A stretch of DNA of 64,000 bases from Pseudoalteromonas sp. BSi20652 (GCF_000239855.1 NZ_BADT01000191.1:1-64000); one strand, 5' to 3'; counted from the stretch's first letter, positions 29,391-39,469 are shown. Program-made: numbers and translations. Notes: a model not told the origin generated them from the letters alone.

Positions 29391-29492
29391 CTGTAAAAAT
29401 GAAAAAAATTCATTTTTTATGATTTATTTACAAAATAACCCTAATATTTGTAAGGAATGACGGTTTTTGCATTGCCAGAGGTGCTTTTAATT

Positions 29493-29508
29493 ACTGGTCT
29501 GACTAGTT
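29493..29508 (+). promoter_or_regulatory. Near-perfect FadR operator upstream of the thioesterase gene
   Basis: ACTGGTCTGACTAGTT matches the FadR consensus ACTGGTCNGACCAGTT at all defined positions but one. It ends 47 bases before the thioesterase ATG, where binding would block transcription. Confidence 0.7.
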
Positions 29509-29555
29509 GGGTTATGTTATAAATTTATTAAATCGCACTATAAAAGGACATCTTC

Positions 29556-30371
29556 ATGCATTTTGAGCAACTACTTCAACAAGCGGAAAAAATTGGTCAA
29601 GTCGAAAATACAGAACAATTAACTAGTACAATGCAATTTCCAAAAAATTGGTGCCAAGGCAGAACAGCCTTTGGTGGACTTTCGGCTGCACTATTATATC
29701 AAGCAATCAGAAGTAAGGTAACGGATGATCGTCGCCTACTTTCACTCAGCACTAATTTTGTCGGGCCGTTACTAGCTGATACTCCTTTCTCTTTATCAAT
29801 TGAAATACTGCGACAAGGGAAAAGCAGCACGCAGGTACTCGCTAAAGCAATTCAAAATGAGCAAGTTTGCGTTATTGTACAAGCGTGTTTTGCTAAAGGT
29901 AGAGAGTCGGGTATTCATGTGCCTGTTTCAAAGTCTTTGAGTTTAAAGCAGGTAGACGAGCGACATACATTACCTTTTATAAAAGACCAAATGCCTGAGT
30001 TTTTTCAACATATTGATTTATGCCCACAGCAAGGGGGTATGCCATTTAGTAGTGCAGAAACCTCTCATTTAGGTGGCTGGATGCGCTTTAAGCACACCCC
30101 AGAGCAAATAACTGAAGCCCATGTGATTGCATTGACAGATGCATGGCCGCCAACACTTTTACAAATGTTTAAACAGCCTGCTCCTGCAAGTAGCATGTCG
30201 TGGTATTTAGAGTTTGTGCAAGAGCCAAACTTAACACCTGGCGAATGGCTTGGTTTTGAAGCAATCACTCATCATTCAAAAGATGGTTACGGTTTAGAAG
30301 ATGGCTGTATATGGTCACAATCCGGTGAGCTAATAGCGCTTACACGCCAAACAGTGGCGTTATTTGACTAA
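29556..30371 (+). CDS. Acyl-CoA thioesterase, double hotdog fold
   Basis: It resembles TesB-like/4HBT_3 thioesterases of about 270 residues: the first hotdog carries AFGGLSAALLYQA and the second has LGGWMRFKH and ALTDAWPPTLL, with the conserved Asp before AWPP. Such enzymes release free fatty acids from acyl-CoA. AGGACA precedes the ATG. A FadR box at 29493-29508 suggests co-regulation with fatty-acid degradation, comparable to the role of FadM in E. coli. It is monocistronic with a terminator at 30381. Confidence 0.82.
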   Translation: MHFEQLLQQAEKIGQVENTEQLTSTMQFPKNWCQGRTAFGGLSAALLYQAIRSKVTDDRRLLSLSTNFVGPLLADTPFSLSIEILRQGKSSTQVLAKAIQNEQVCVIVQACFAKGRESGIHVPVSKSLSLKQVDERHTLPFIKDQMPEFFQHIDLCPQQGGMPFSSAETSHLGGWMRFKHTPEQITEAHVIALTDAWPPTLLQMFKQPAPASSMSWYLEFVQEPNLTPGEWLGFEAITHHSKDGYGLEDGCIWSQSGELIALTRQTVALFD

Positions 30372-30380
30372 AAGTACTAA

Positions 30381-30410
30381 AGCCAAACAATATTAAAATG
30401 TTTGGCTTTT
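30381..30410 (+). terminator. Terminator of the thioesterase gene
   Basis: Perfect nine-base arms (AGCCAAACA / TGTTTGGCT) are followed by TTTT, starting nine bases past the stop codon. Confidence 0.85.
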
Positions 30411-30477
30411 AAAGGCTTATTCGCTGTTCGCGTTGTATTAATGCATTAAATATTGCAAAATTGGACAAACATTTTTC

Positions 30478-31722
30478 TTGCTTGGTATTAAATTGCAAAC
30501 TGTCTGCCCCTGCTGCGATCTGATCATAGATATACCTCGCATAATCGCAAAACAAATGGCGATATGCCCACATTGTCACCATAAACTTTGCGAAGCCGAT
30601 GTGAATCACGACAGTCGTATAGTTGCACTCAGCTTTAGCGCGCTACTAATGCTGCTGAGCAGTATGTTTTATCCTTTTTTATCATTTAGCAGTAGTGGCA
30701 TTACGCAAACAATTACTCTGCCCGATGCTGCACGAATTTTATTTAATCACGATAGCGAATTACTCGGGTTTTTTATTGATTTAAGCATCATTGCTTTGCC
30801 TATGAGCTTACTTCTTATTTTAATTCCTCTGCACCTTGGGGTATTAAAAACGTTGCCCGAGGGCATTGCAAGGCGACTATTAAAATTCACGCTTGCGTTA
30901 GAGCCATGGATTATGTCGGAAATATTTTTAATCGGCGTACTCGTCAGTATGGTAAAAATAATGTCACTGGCTGATATTAGCTTTGGCACAAGTTTTTGGG
31001 CTTATGTAGGGTTTGTTATTTTATACATAGCAGCGCTTGTTCACTTAAACCGCCCGCGCTTATGGGCTCAAATAAAGCCAGTAAAAATACTCGAAGGCGC
31101 ACAGCATGCAAAACGCGCAATAGATGAAAATATCAAAGCATGTCATGTTTGCCATCAACTATGCACTAGCCATATTTGCCAGCGTTGTCATACTAAAACA
31201 CATGTAAGAAAACCACATAGCGTACAAAAAGCAGCAGCTTGGCTAATAACCTCTGTTGTTTGTTATATCCCCGCTAATATATTACCTATTATGCACACCA
31301 CGAGCTTAGGAGATGAAACGCCTTCTACTTTAATTGGTGGTGTAATTACACTTTGGAACGGTGGCTCCTACCCTATTGCAGCTATTATATTTTTAGCCAG
31401 TGTTGTTGTGCCACTTGCCAAAGCCTTTGTATTGATCTTTTTATGCATTATGGTTTCAAGGCCTGCAAACAGTCACACAAAAAGTTACACACGAATTTAT
31501 CAACTTACTGAGTTTATTGGCAAATGGTCAATGATAGACGTATTTGTGGTCGCCATCTTAGTTGCCCTAATACAGTTGGGTAATTTAATGTCAGTAACGC
31601 CAGGATTAGGCATTGTATTTTTTACAGTTATGGTAATATGCCAAATGATGGCTGCCCACGCCTTTGATCCGCGATTATTGTGGGATTCACCTAAAAACAA
31701 AACTTCAGAGACTAAAGAATGA
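30478..31722 (+). CDS. pqiA: Paraquat-inducible protein A (PqiA) family membrane protein
   Basis: This polytopic inner-membrane partner of the PqiB lipid-transfer tunnel has two PqiA domains, each opened by a cysteine cluster (CPCC at 10-13 with CPHC at 30-33; later CHVCHQLC with CQRC), followed by about four helices per half. No ATG precedes the first cysteine pair in frame, and a stop lies at 30439, so the start is probably TTG 30478; GGA lies about 12 bases upstream. It overlaps pqiB by four bases (ATGA). Confidence 0.88.
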   Translation: MLGIKLQTVCPCCDLIIDIPRIIAKQMAICPHCHHKLCEADVNHDSRIVALSFSALLMLLSSMFYPFLSFSSSGITQTITLPDAARILFNHDSELLGFFIDLSIIALPMSLLLILIPLHLGVLKTLPEGIARRLLKFTLALEPWIMSEIFLIGVLVSMVKIMSLADISFGTSFWAYVGFVILYIAALVHLNRPRLWAQIKPVKILEGAQHAKRAIDENIKACHVCHQLCTSHICQRCHTKTHVRKPHSVQKAAAWLITSVVCYIPANILPIMHTTSLGDETPSTLIGGVITLWNGGSYPIAAIIFLASVVVPLAKAFVLIFLCIMVSRPANSHTKSYTRIYQLTEFIGKWSMIDVFVVAILVALIQLGNLMSVTPGLGIVFFTVMVICQMMAAHAFDPRLLWDSPKNKTSETKE

Positions 31723-33374
31723 CCGAAACAGCCGAAATAACAAAAGAACCCAGAATTTCAGCTATCTGGATCATTCCGGCCATTGCACTACTGATGGGTG
31801 TATGGATGCTGTATCAGTATCTGTCAAATAAAGGTCCCACTATTTTTATAGAAATGCCACAAGCTGAAGGTATTATTGCAGGTAAAACAGAAATAAAAGT
31901 TCGCAGTGTAAAAATAGGTCAAATTGATCACATTCGTTTATCCGATTCTCAAGACAGTGTTATTGCCCGAGCGCAAATAGATAAAAACTATAATCATTTA
32001 TTAACTGATGATGCAAAAATCTGGGTCGTTAAACCACGCATTGATGAAACCGGTATTAGCGGAATGAGTACACTGCTATCAGGTGTCTATTTAGAATTTT
32101 CTCCTGGTGAGAGTAAAGAGCTAAAAGAGCGTTTTGAGTTACAAGATGAACCGGCTCTTATCGGTAAAGATGTCGAGGGTGGCCGTTTTAAATTAATGAG
32201 TTACAACGCTGAAGTACTTGATGTTAGCACTGGCATATTTTTTAAAAACTATAAAATAGGTCAAGTAGAAACAGCTACTTTCGATTGGAAAAACCAAGCA
32301 ATGAAGTATGGTGTTTTTATTAAAGAGCCTTATCAAAATCTCATAACTATGAACTCAATTTTTTGGGTAAATGCAGGTATTGAAATAGACCTATCTGCCG
32401 ATGGCATTAATATAAACACAGGCTCTTTAAGCAAGCTTTTAAAAGGTGGTATTTCAGTTGGTTTTCCTGAGCAACAAGCGCCAGGTGAAATAGCAAAAGA
32501 TGGACATGGCTTTTCATTAAGCCAGAGCTATAAAGAAGCGTTAGAAGAGCGTTTTTATGATTTTGACTATTACCTTATAGAATTTGAGCAATCGGTTCGC
32601 GGACTTCGCACGGGTGCACCTGTGGAATATAGGGGTATGCGCGTAGGTACTGTTGTTGAAACCCCTGCCAATGTAATTGTTGACGGTAAACCAGCCCACT
32701 TTAGAAATCACAATACAGCGGTTCCAGTGCTTATAAAAGTAGAATACGGACGTTTGTATCATGACAGTGCCTCAGCTAAAGAATATTGGCAAGGTAGCCT
32801 AAAGGGCTGGATTGAAAGTGGTATGCGCGCCTCGTTAAAGCCTGGTAATTTATTAACGGGTGCTGTGTATGTAGATTTTGATATATACCCAGATGCACCG
32901 CAAGCACACCTAGGTAAACTTGTGCAGTATGATGTTTTTCCGAGTATTTCTAGCGGTATAACTGTATTAGCAGATCAAGTCTCTGATGTACTTAATAAAG
33001 TAAACAACTTAAAAGTTGAAGATAGCTTAGAGCAAATGCAAGCCACATTTACCGATTATCGAGCGCTTGCTAATGAAATGAGAGAGCTGCTAAGCCAAAA
33101 AGATACACAAAATTTACCGGGTGACTTTAACCGTAATTTCGAAAAGATGACAAAAAGCATGGAGCAGTTTGAAGTCACTATGCGCCAATTTGATAAAACC
33201 ATGGCCAGTTACCAAGCAGGCTCAGAACTTCATCATCAAATACAGCAAACATTAAAAGAGTTTAAACGTTTAAGTGAGGGCCTTCAGCCTCTAACTCGCG
33301 GATTAAACGAGCAACCTAACATGCTAATTTTTGATAAGTCATTACCAGCCGACCCAAAACCAAGGAAGCAATAA
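31719..33374 (+). CDS. pqiB: Intermembrane transport protein PqiB (MCE domains)
   Basis: One N-terminal transmembrane helix (IWIIPAIALLMGVWML) anchors the protein. Three MCE domains follow, with the recurrent VKIGQIDHIRL and MRVGTVVETP type strands, and then a long C-terminal helical region (residues ~430-540) as in the needle of E. coli PqiB. Length 551 equals the family norm. It should form a hexameric tunnel for lipids across the periplasm. It overlaps pqiA by four bases and pqiC by one. Confidence 0.93.
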   Translation: MTETAEITKEPRISAIWIIPAIALLMGVWMLYQYLSNKGPTIFIEMPQAEGIIAGKTEIKVRSVKIGQIDHIRLSDSQDSVIARAQIDKNYNHLLTDDAKIWVVKPRIDETGISGMSTLLSGVYLEFSPGESKELKERFELQDEPALIGKDVEGGRFKLMSYNAEVLDVSTGIFFKNYKIGQVETATFDWKNQAMKYGVFIKEPYQNLITMNSIFWVNAGIEIDLSADGININTGSLSKLLKGGISVGFPEQQAPGEIAKDGHGFSLSQSYKEALEERFYDFDYYLIEFEQSVRGLRTGAPVEYRGMRVGTVVETPANVIVDGKPAHFRNHNTAVPVLIKVEYGRLYHDSASAKEYWQGSLKGWIESGMRASLKPGNLLTGAVYVDFDIYPDAPQAHLGKLVQYDVFPSISSGITVLADQVSDVLNKVNNLKVEDSLEQMQATFTDYRALANEMRELLSQKDTQNLPGDFNRNFEKMTKSMEQFEVTMRQFDKTMASYQAGSELHHQIQQTLKEFKRLSEGLQPLTRGLNEQPNMLIFDKSLPADPKPRKQ

Positions 33375-33982
33375 TGAAATCGTTTTTTTTAACTGCAAGT
33401 TTATTATTACTATTGGCAGGTTGTAGTTCATCAATACAAACTGCCACACAGTATTATCAGTTTGAGCAGCCTATAGGTGCATCGTCTCGAAATGTAGCAG
33501 ACACAGATGCGCAATTAAGAGTACAAACCGTTGTACTCAGAGGTGCTTTAAATAATTTGGGCATTGCTATGAAAATAGACAGCAACCAAATTCATGCTGC
33601 AAATTACAACCTGTGGGGCGAATCGCCGGATGTAATGCTCACTGCAACAGCCCAGCAAACACTTTTTAATGCTATGCCCAACTGGATGGTAATAAAAGGC
33701 TTACCGGTCATTACTGAACTCGATCAACAAACGTTTTATGAGCTTGAATACGAGATTCAGCACTTTAATGGCGATATGGGAGGTAACGCTGATATTTCTG
33801 GGCTTTGGCGTTTATATTACACACACCCTGAAACAGGCCGACGTCTTATAAGTATTCATAATTTTTCAAACCTAGTACCTATAGATGATGACGGCTATGA
33901 CGGTCTGGTTTCGACACTTGAAGCAACATGGCTAAATATAAACCTAAATGTTGCAAAACAAATAGAACAAGCAAGACTTTAA
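33374..33982 (+). CDS. pqiC: Membrane integrity lipoprotein PqiC
   Basis: The lipoprotein signal ends in lipobox LAGC (Cys 17), and the mature part has the PqiC/DUF330 fold features (TQYYQFEQPIG, the RVQTVVLRGALNNLGIA strand, AMPNWMVIK). PqiC docks PqiB to the outer membrane. It is the last gene of a tightly coupled pqiABC operon. Confidence 0.9.
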   Translation: MKSFFLTASLLLLLAGCSSSIQTATQYYQFEQPIGASSRNVADTDAQLRVQTVVLRGALNNLGIAMKIDSNQIHAANYNLWGESPDVMLTATAQQTLFNAMPNWMVIKGLPVITELDQQTFYELEYEIQHFNGDMGGNADISGLWRLYYTHPETGRRLISIHNFSNLVPIDDDGYDGLVSTLEATWLNINLNVAKQIEQARL

Positions 33983-34446
33983 TCATTAAGTGACAATATA
34001 ATCACGGCGGTTTTAACATCAATTACCGTCGAATCTTACTTTTTGCTGCTTCTTCAATAATTTTTTAAGTTGATGAATGGCATCTCTTTACATCAAGGAA
34101 TTAGCGCTACAAAGCACTCAATTAAACCGCCTCTAATAAAACTTTATCAAACATGTAAATTTTTGTTGACTGAAATTAAAAAGCGGATTATTTTTGCGCC
34201 GATGTTTTTACAGGCACAACAATAGCGGTTTGCACTCCTTGCACCGTCTGGCGCCAAAGCCAACGCGTTTCACTTAAACAGCTATTTAACATAACTTTTT
34301 ATGTGTCCCTCCCACGCGTACAAAAGCAGTGACTTGGAAGATGATTTAACGACAAACTTATCATCTTCTTTGTTTTTGTATAAGCAGTTTAAAAATTAAT
34401 ACTTTTTTAATTTTTAAACTATGCTTTTAATTTTGTGAATACTTAA
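33983..34446. other. Intergenic region with an unexplained GC-rich block
   Basis: No standard gene is seen. It holds a GC-richer block with a small minus-strand ORF (34188-34292), a nine-base hairpin followed by a T-rich stretch (GAAGATGAT / ATCATCTTC, 34337-34368), and a perfect 12-base AT-rich inverted repeat (34387-34419) just before the antiporter gene. Confidence 0.5.
34188..34292 (-). CDS. Possible 34-residue ORF in a GC-rich intergenic block
   Basis: The frame starts at ATG 34292 and stops at 34188; the product begins MLNSCLSETRW, continues LWRQTVQGVQTAIVV and ends TSAQK. The local base composition is higher in G+C than the flanks. No good ribosome-binding site lies at the usual distance; a GGGAGGG stretch is about 14 bases upstream. 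I recognise no family. It may be part of a dispersed repeat or remnant rather than a translated gene. Confidence 0.25.
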   Translation of the reverse strand: MLNSCLSETRWLWRQTVQGVQTAIVVPVKTSAQK

Positions 34447-35829
34447 ATGCTTGAACCTTCTGCGTTAAGTTTACTTCCACCATTAGTGGTGGTTGTATTG
34501 GCTGTTGTATTACGCCGCCCTATTTTATCTTTACTTATTGGTGCTTTAGTTGGTTTAGTTATAGCCGATCCTGCACAGGTACTTACTAACTTTGCGAGTA
34601 CATCGCTAAAAGTGATGACAGACGAAACCATCGGCTGGCTAATACTTGTATGTGGTGGTTTTGGCGCACTTATCGCGCTATTAGTGCGTACAGGTGGCGC
34701 GTCTGCTTTTGGCAAACTAGCTCTTAAGTACACCAAAGGTAAGCGTTCATCTTTGTTTATGACTTTTTGCTTAGGTGTGGTTATCTTTATTGATGACTAC
34801 TTAAATGCGCTTACTGTGGGTGAAACCATGAAACGCATTACCGACAAATTTAAAGTTAGTCGTGAAATGCTAGCTTACGTTGTTGACTCAACTGCTGCAC
34901 CAATTTGTGTGCTTGTTCCTTTATCTACCTGGGCGGTATTTTTTGGTGGCTTACTCGTAGATAACGGTATTGCTGAAGAAGGCAAAGGTATTGCGGTTTA
35001 TATTCAAGCTATTCCGTATATGTTTTATGCGTGGTTTGCAGTGCTTGTTGTTTTACTTGTTGTGTTGGGTGTTATTCCTGCTATTGGTCCAATGAAAAAA
35101 GCAGAACAAATGGCGCAAATTGAGCAAGCTCAAGTTGATCCAGCCCAATACAATGACGTTCAAACAGCAGATGAATATGCAGTAAAAGCAGTAGAAGAAA
35201 GCTTTGAAGATGCCGACCCTAAAGGTAAATTACGTAACTTTTTAGTGCCGATTATTTTACTGGTTGCATTTACTGTTTACTTTGAAATAGACGTATACAA
35301 AGGCTTATTAGCAACAATGGCGGTCACTCTCCCGTTTTATGCATTACAAAAATTAATGAGCGTAAGTGAAATGATTGAACGCATGCTTGATGGCTTTAAA
35401 AGTATGATTCCCGCTATTGGTACTGTTATAGCAGCGTTTATATTTAAAGATGTATGCGACCTAATTGGTTTGCCTCAGTTTGTTATTGGTAGCTTAAGCC
35501 CTTATATGACCGCTGCATATTTACCAGCCGTGGTATTTATTTCAATGGCTATTTTAGCGTTTGCAACAGGGTCTAGCTGGGGTATTTTTGCTGTATCAAT
35601 TCCGATTGTTATGCCACTGGCAAATGCAGTTGATGCAAACATACCATTGGTCATTGGTGCGCTATTATCGGCTTCTTCTTTTGGTAGCCAAGCATGTTTT
35701 TACTCAGATTCAACCGTACTCGCAGCGCAAGGTTCTGGTTGTAATTTAATGAGCCATGCCGTTACACAATTGCCATATACACTGATTGCTGCGGCATTAG
35801 CTGTTATAGGCTTTTTAGTAATGGCTTAA
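34447..35829 (+). CDS. NhaC-family Na+/H+ antiporter
   Basis: A 460-residue protein with about eleven membrane segments. The NhaC signature is present (FIDDYLNALTVGETMKRITD, with the conserved Asp pair, then VDSTAAPICVLVPLSTWAVF). The second half carries ATGSSWGIFAVSIPIVMPLA and SFGSQACFYSDSTVLA. It probably exports sodium or exchanges a metabolite against it; some members exchange other substrates. It is a single gene with a clear terminator. Confidence 0.87.
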   Translation: MLEPSALSLLPPLVVVVLAVVLRRPILSLLIGALVGLVIADPAQVLTNFASTSLKVMTDETIGWLILVCGGFGALIALLVRTGGASAFGKLALKYTKGKRSSLFMTFCLGVVIFIDDYLNALTVGETMKRITDKFKVSREMLAYVVDSTAAPICVLVPLSTWAVFFGGLLVDNGIAEEGKGIAVYIQAIPYMFYAWFAVLVVLLVVLGVIPAIGPMKKAEQMAQIEQAQVDPAQYNDVQTADEYAVKAVEESFEDADPKGKLRNFLVPIILLVAFTVYFEIDVYKGLLATMAVTLPFYALQKLMSVSEMIERMLDGFKSMIPAIGTVIAAFIFKDVCDLIGLPQFVIGSLSPYMTAAYLPAVVFISMAILAFATGSSWGIFAVSIPIVMPLANAVDANIPLVIGALLSASSFGSQACFYSDSTVLAAQGSGCNLMSHAVTQLPYTLIAAALAVIGFLVMA

Positions 35830-35863
35830 GCTTTAGTAATGACTTAATTAGCTTAATAAATAA

Positions 35864-35893
35864 AAACCCCAATGTAGTAATACATTGGGGTTT
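35864..35893. terminator. Bidirectional terminator, antiporter / M16 peptidase
   Basis: Perfect 13-base arms (AAACCCCAATGTA / TACATTGGGGTTT) with loop GTAA are flanked by A and T runs between convergent genes. Confidence 0.9.
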
Positions 35894-35916
35894 ATTTTTA
35901 GCTACATAAATAAAGC

Positions 35917-38799
35917 TTATTTTTGTAGTTTAATACCATTGTAATAGGCATCAAGCGTCGTGATTTTAGTTTGGTTTGGTAAATCGGCAAAGTCACTTTT
36001 TATAAACTTAGTACCGCGTAATTGCACATTTAAACGTGCGGCATTAGGATTAAGCATTGTTTGCTTGTAGTAATCTTTTATATCTGCAAGCGTTACTTTT
36101 TCAACTTCATCAATCAGCTTTTGCTTAGAATCAAAGGTAAAGTTTTCACGGTACCAATCGTTTATAAGTGGGCTCATTTCGTCACTCAAGTTTTTAGGCT
36201 GCTCTTTAAGTGATACAAGAGTAGAGTTTTTAAGCTGCTCAAACGTCTCTTCGCTCATGTTATCAAGTTCAACTGCGTATTCTTTTTTAAACTTATCAAA
36301 CCTGGCTTGTATTTCTTTAGGACCTTTAACCGGTGTTTGAATATACAAACCAATTGCAGAGTAATCCTCGATTGGGCGAGCTAATGCACCTACTGCGTAT
36401 GCAAGTTGCTCCTCAGTACGCATTTTATCAAACGCAACTGTTCTAAAGTGACTTTGTAATACAGCTGCTGCTGCTTTTTGTTTATAGCCTGCAACTGGGT
36501 GGACCGTCATATCAACTACAGCTACATCAGCTACATCAATATCTTTTTGCAGTACCAACGTTTCGCCCGGTTGTGGCAACCATGCTTTGCTTTGCGCAAA
36601 TTCACTGCGCTTATGATTACTTGGTAATGTTGCACTTAACTCTTGTGCAATCGCGTCTATATCTTGCTGATTGTAGTTACCGTAACTAAATACGCGTAAA
36701 TCGTTTTGTACAAACGTAGCGGTTTTTAATTGTGCTAAGTCGGCAACACTCACTGAGTCAGCCGCTTTAATAAGCGCGTCTGTATCAAAGCCACCTGTAC
36801 GCGTTAGTTTTGAATACTCGCCAAATGCTTGTGCATACGGAAACTGTTTTTGTTGGTTTAGTAAATTACGTTTAAAGCGATCTACTGCTTGGCTAAATGC
36901 TTGTGCTGTTTCATCGGCTTTTAATCCGCTTAAGGCTTGTTTAAGCAATACGTCTTGCTTATCTGTAAAACCACTCATAGATAAAACAAGACCATTACTC
37001 GGTGCTAAGCTTACGCTCATACCAGCGATTGCTGCTTCGGTACTTAACTGACTTTGTTGAATATTGTACAAATCAGCCCAAACAGAATAAAGGACTTCAG
37101 CTTTAATATCGTTCAAACCTGGTTGAGTATTTATATAAACTTCGACAAGCCCTTTTGGCTGCTCTGCAAACTTTTGACTTGCTTGGCGCCATACTTTTAC
37201 ACCATTTTTATCGTAAGCAAGCTCAGGGTGTTTTTGCTCTTTAAATGCTTGAGTTTTTATCGCGAAATTTTCAGGCAATAAATTGTTTACAGTCGGTAAT
37301 GCTAGCTTGAACTCGCTTGGTATTTTCCAGCTGGCAATTTCATCATCGCTAATATCACTAATGCGGTATTTGCCGTCGTAAAAGTGTAGTTGCGAGTCAG
37401 TTTCTTCTTGCTGTGATACATACCAAATACGAAGAGTATCGGCATTTAACTGCTCAAGTACATTGTTTACCGCGTCAGCGTCAAATTTTGCATAATAATA
37501 TGGCGCATTAATAGCGTGATTTAACGGATAGTCTTGCATGCTTTGTGTAAGCGAGCTTACATAATTAAACTCATCACCTTTTTCTAAAAACTTAAACTGG
37601 TTGTTTAGTGATGTACGAATTTCGTTGAAGTACTTACTATCAACCCCTTCGTTTTTAATTAAGTCGATGTACTGCATAATAGTCGCGACTATTTCGTCAC
37701 GATTTTTCATGCCTTCATCTGTAAGTTCTGCATTTACATTTAATGACCCGTAGTTACCATATTGATTTGGTGCAGCTGAAGCTGACAACTGAGATACCCA
37801 CCCTTTGTCACGAAGCAGTTGCGCTGGGCTACCCTGCATTTCATTACTTAGTAGATACGCTACAAATCGGTTTGGTTTAAGCGCAAATTCGCTATTATTA
37901 TTAGCAATGGTGAAATCAAGTTGCAGCTGTTTTACATCTTCATTTGGTGCATAAAACACGCGTTTTCCGCCAGCGTTATCAAAATCAAGTTTTGCAGTCA
38001 CTGTAGGTTTTTCGATGTTTTTATTTTTTATATCAGCAAAGTATTTTTGCGCTTTTTGCTCCATTTCAGCAATAGGTAAATTAGAAATAAGCGCTACTTT
38101 CATAATATTTGAAGAATAATATTTATTATAAAAATCAACCGTTTCTTTATGAAGTGAACTATTTTCTTTGTCACCAAGTGTTTCTAGATTACCAATTAAA
38201 AAGCGATTAGCGGGATGTTCGCCCATCATTTTACGCGCGAGTTTAAATTGACCAAAAAAGTCCATTTCACGACGCATTGACCACTCTGCGTTTACTGCAT
38301 TTTTTTCTTTATCTGTGTACTCAGGGTATAACTTAGGCGCTTTGAAAAAGTCAGCAAAACGGTCTAGCCCTTCATCAAACGCGTCATTATTAATTTTAAA
38401 CATGTAATTAGTAATATCAAGCCACGTATAGGCATTATGCGCGCCACCATTTTTGGTCATAAAATCAGAATACCCTTTTGTGTCTGGGTAACGATCGGTG
38501 CCTAAAAACAGCATGTGCTCTAAGTAGTGAGCCATACCTTGTTGCGACATCGGGTCGTGTAGTAAACCAACACCGACGCTTAGTGCCGCTGCTGATTTTT
38601 CAGCGCTCGGATCAGACACTAAAATAACTTCAATGTCGTTTGCCAATTTAAGTGTTTTATATTCGCGGTTATCGTTAGGGCTTACAACTAACGTATCTGA
38701 TAATACAGAAACCTGAGGCGCGACAGAAACCGAAGCAGTATTTGAACAACCACTTAAAACTGCAAGTGCAATAGCACTAAAACCAATAATCTTTTTCAT
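35917..38799 (-). CDS. M16 (pitrilysin/insulinase) family metallopeptidase, lipoprotein
   Basis: This is a 960-residue zinc protease of the insulinase family. The inverted zinc motif H91-x-x-E94-H95 (in MAHYLEHMLFLG) and the distal ligand E172 (NAVNAEWSMRRE) are intact, and the second, inactive half and the C-terminal domain are of normal size. The N-terminus from ATG 38799 is a lipoprotein signal with lipobox LSGC (Cys 18). The longer frame adds 16 residues before it and is rejected. Probable role: degradation of peptides in the periplasm. It is a single gene. Confidence 0.92.
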   Translation of the reverse strand: MKKIIGFSAIALAVLSGCSNTASVSVAPQVSVLSDTLVVSPNDNREYKTLKLANDIEVILVSDPSAEKSAAALSVGVGLLHDPMSQQGMAHYLEHMLFLGTDRYPDTKGYSDFMTKNGGAHNAYTWLDITNYMFKINNDAFDEGLDRFADFFKAPKLYPEYTDKEKNAVNAEWSMRREMDFFGQFKLARKMMGEHPANRFLIGNLETLGDKENSSLHKETVDFYNKYYSSNIMKVALISNLPIAEMEQKAQKYFADIKNKNIEKPTVTAKLDFDNAGGKRVFYAPNEDVKQLQLDFTIANNNSEFALKPNRFVAYLLSNEMQGSPAQLLRDKGWVSQLSASAAPNQYGNYGSLNVNAELTDEGMKNRDEIVATIMQYIDLIKNEGVDSKYFNEIRTSLNNQFKFLEKGDEFNYVSSLTQSMQDYPLNHAINAPYYYAKFDADAVNNVLEQLNADTLRIWYVSQQEETDSQLHFYDGKYRISDISDDEIASWKIPSEFKLALPTVNNLLPENFAIKTQAFKEQKHPELAYDKNGVKVWRQASQKFAEQPKGLVEVYINTQPGLNDIKAEVLYSVWADLYNIQQSQLSTEAAIAGMSVSLAPSNGLVLSMSGFTDKQDVLLKQALSGLKADETAQAFSQAVDRFKRNLLNQQKQFPYAQAFGEYSKLTRTGGFDTDALIKAADSVSVADLAQLKTATFVQNDLRVFSYGNYNQQDIDAIAQELSATLPSNHKRSEFAQSKAWLPQPGETLVLQKDIDVADVAVVDMTVHPVAGYKQKAAAAVLQSHFRTVAFDKMRTEEQLAYAVGALARPIEDYSAIGLYIQTPVKGPKEIQARFDKFKKEYAVELDNMSEETFEQLKNSTLVSLKEQPKNLSDEMSPLINDWYRENFTFDSKQKLIDEVEKVTLADIKDYYKQTMLNPNAARLNVQLRGTKFIKSDFADLPNQTKITTLDAYYNGIKLQK

Positions 38800-39035
38800 T
38801 TTTTTTCCATTAAAAAGTATTGCGCAAAAGAGCGTGCGCCAATTCAAAGCAATATAGTTACGCTAAACTAACATTTTCAATTAATAACTTTCTACAAAAT
38901 AACGCTATTTTGTGTAACACATTGTGAAAAATGTCTTCATAATCGGCTATTAGTTGCGAGTCTGCCAACCTTCGAGATTAAAAATCATTCAATATCAAAA
39001 GATACACAAAATCTAAATAATAATAAGGAAAAACA

Positions 39036-39452
39036 ATGGAAAAAATCATCATACTTGCCATGTTTGCACAAGTTACGCTTTCACTGATTGTCATGCTCAT
39101 TATGGGTAAAAGGCGATTTGCAGCAGCTAAAAACAAACAACTAGATTTGAGCGATTTTAAAACAATGCAATTAGATAAAGCTGGCGATTCTATTAGGGTT
39201 GCAGATAGAAACTTTTCAAATCAGTTTGAAATACCTGTGCTTTTTTACGCAGGGTGCTTACTTGCACTACAACTAAATAGTGCCAGTTCGCTTGTAGCTA
39301 TACTGGCCTGTTTATTTGTAGCAACACGTATTGTGCATAGTGTTATTCATTTAGGTGAAAATAACGTACGCGCACGTTTTAACGTGTTTTTACTAGGTTG
39401 TGTTTGTGTGTTTTCAATTTGGCTTACGATGGTTTGGCGAGTATTATTTTAA
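39036..39452 (+). CDS. MAPEG family membrane protein
   Basis: This 138-residue protein has four hydrophobic helices and the MAPEG hallmarks: an N-terminal helix followed by a long polar loop, then RNFSNQFEIPVLFYAGCLL and ATRIVHSVIHLGENNVRARFNVF. Eukaryotic relatives are glutathione-dependent membrane enzymes; bacterial substrates are unknown. AAGGAAAA precedes the ATG. Confidence 0.88.
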   Translation: MEKIIILAMFAQVTLSLIVMLIMGKRRFAAAKNKQLDLSDFKTMQLDKAGDSIRVADRNFSNQFEIPVLFYAGCLLALQLNSASSLVAILACLFVATRIVHSVIHLGENNVRARFNVFLLGCVCVFSIWLTMVWRVLF

Positions 39453-39469
39453 ACAGCAAAGTTTAATAA

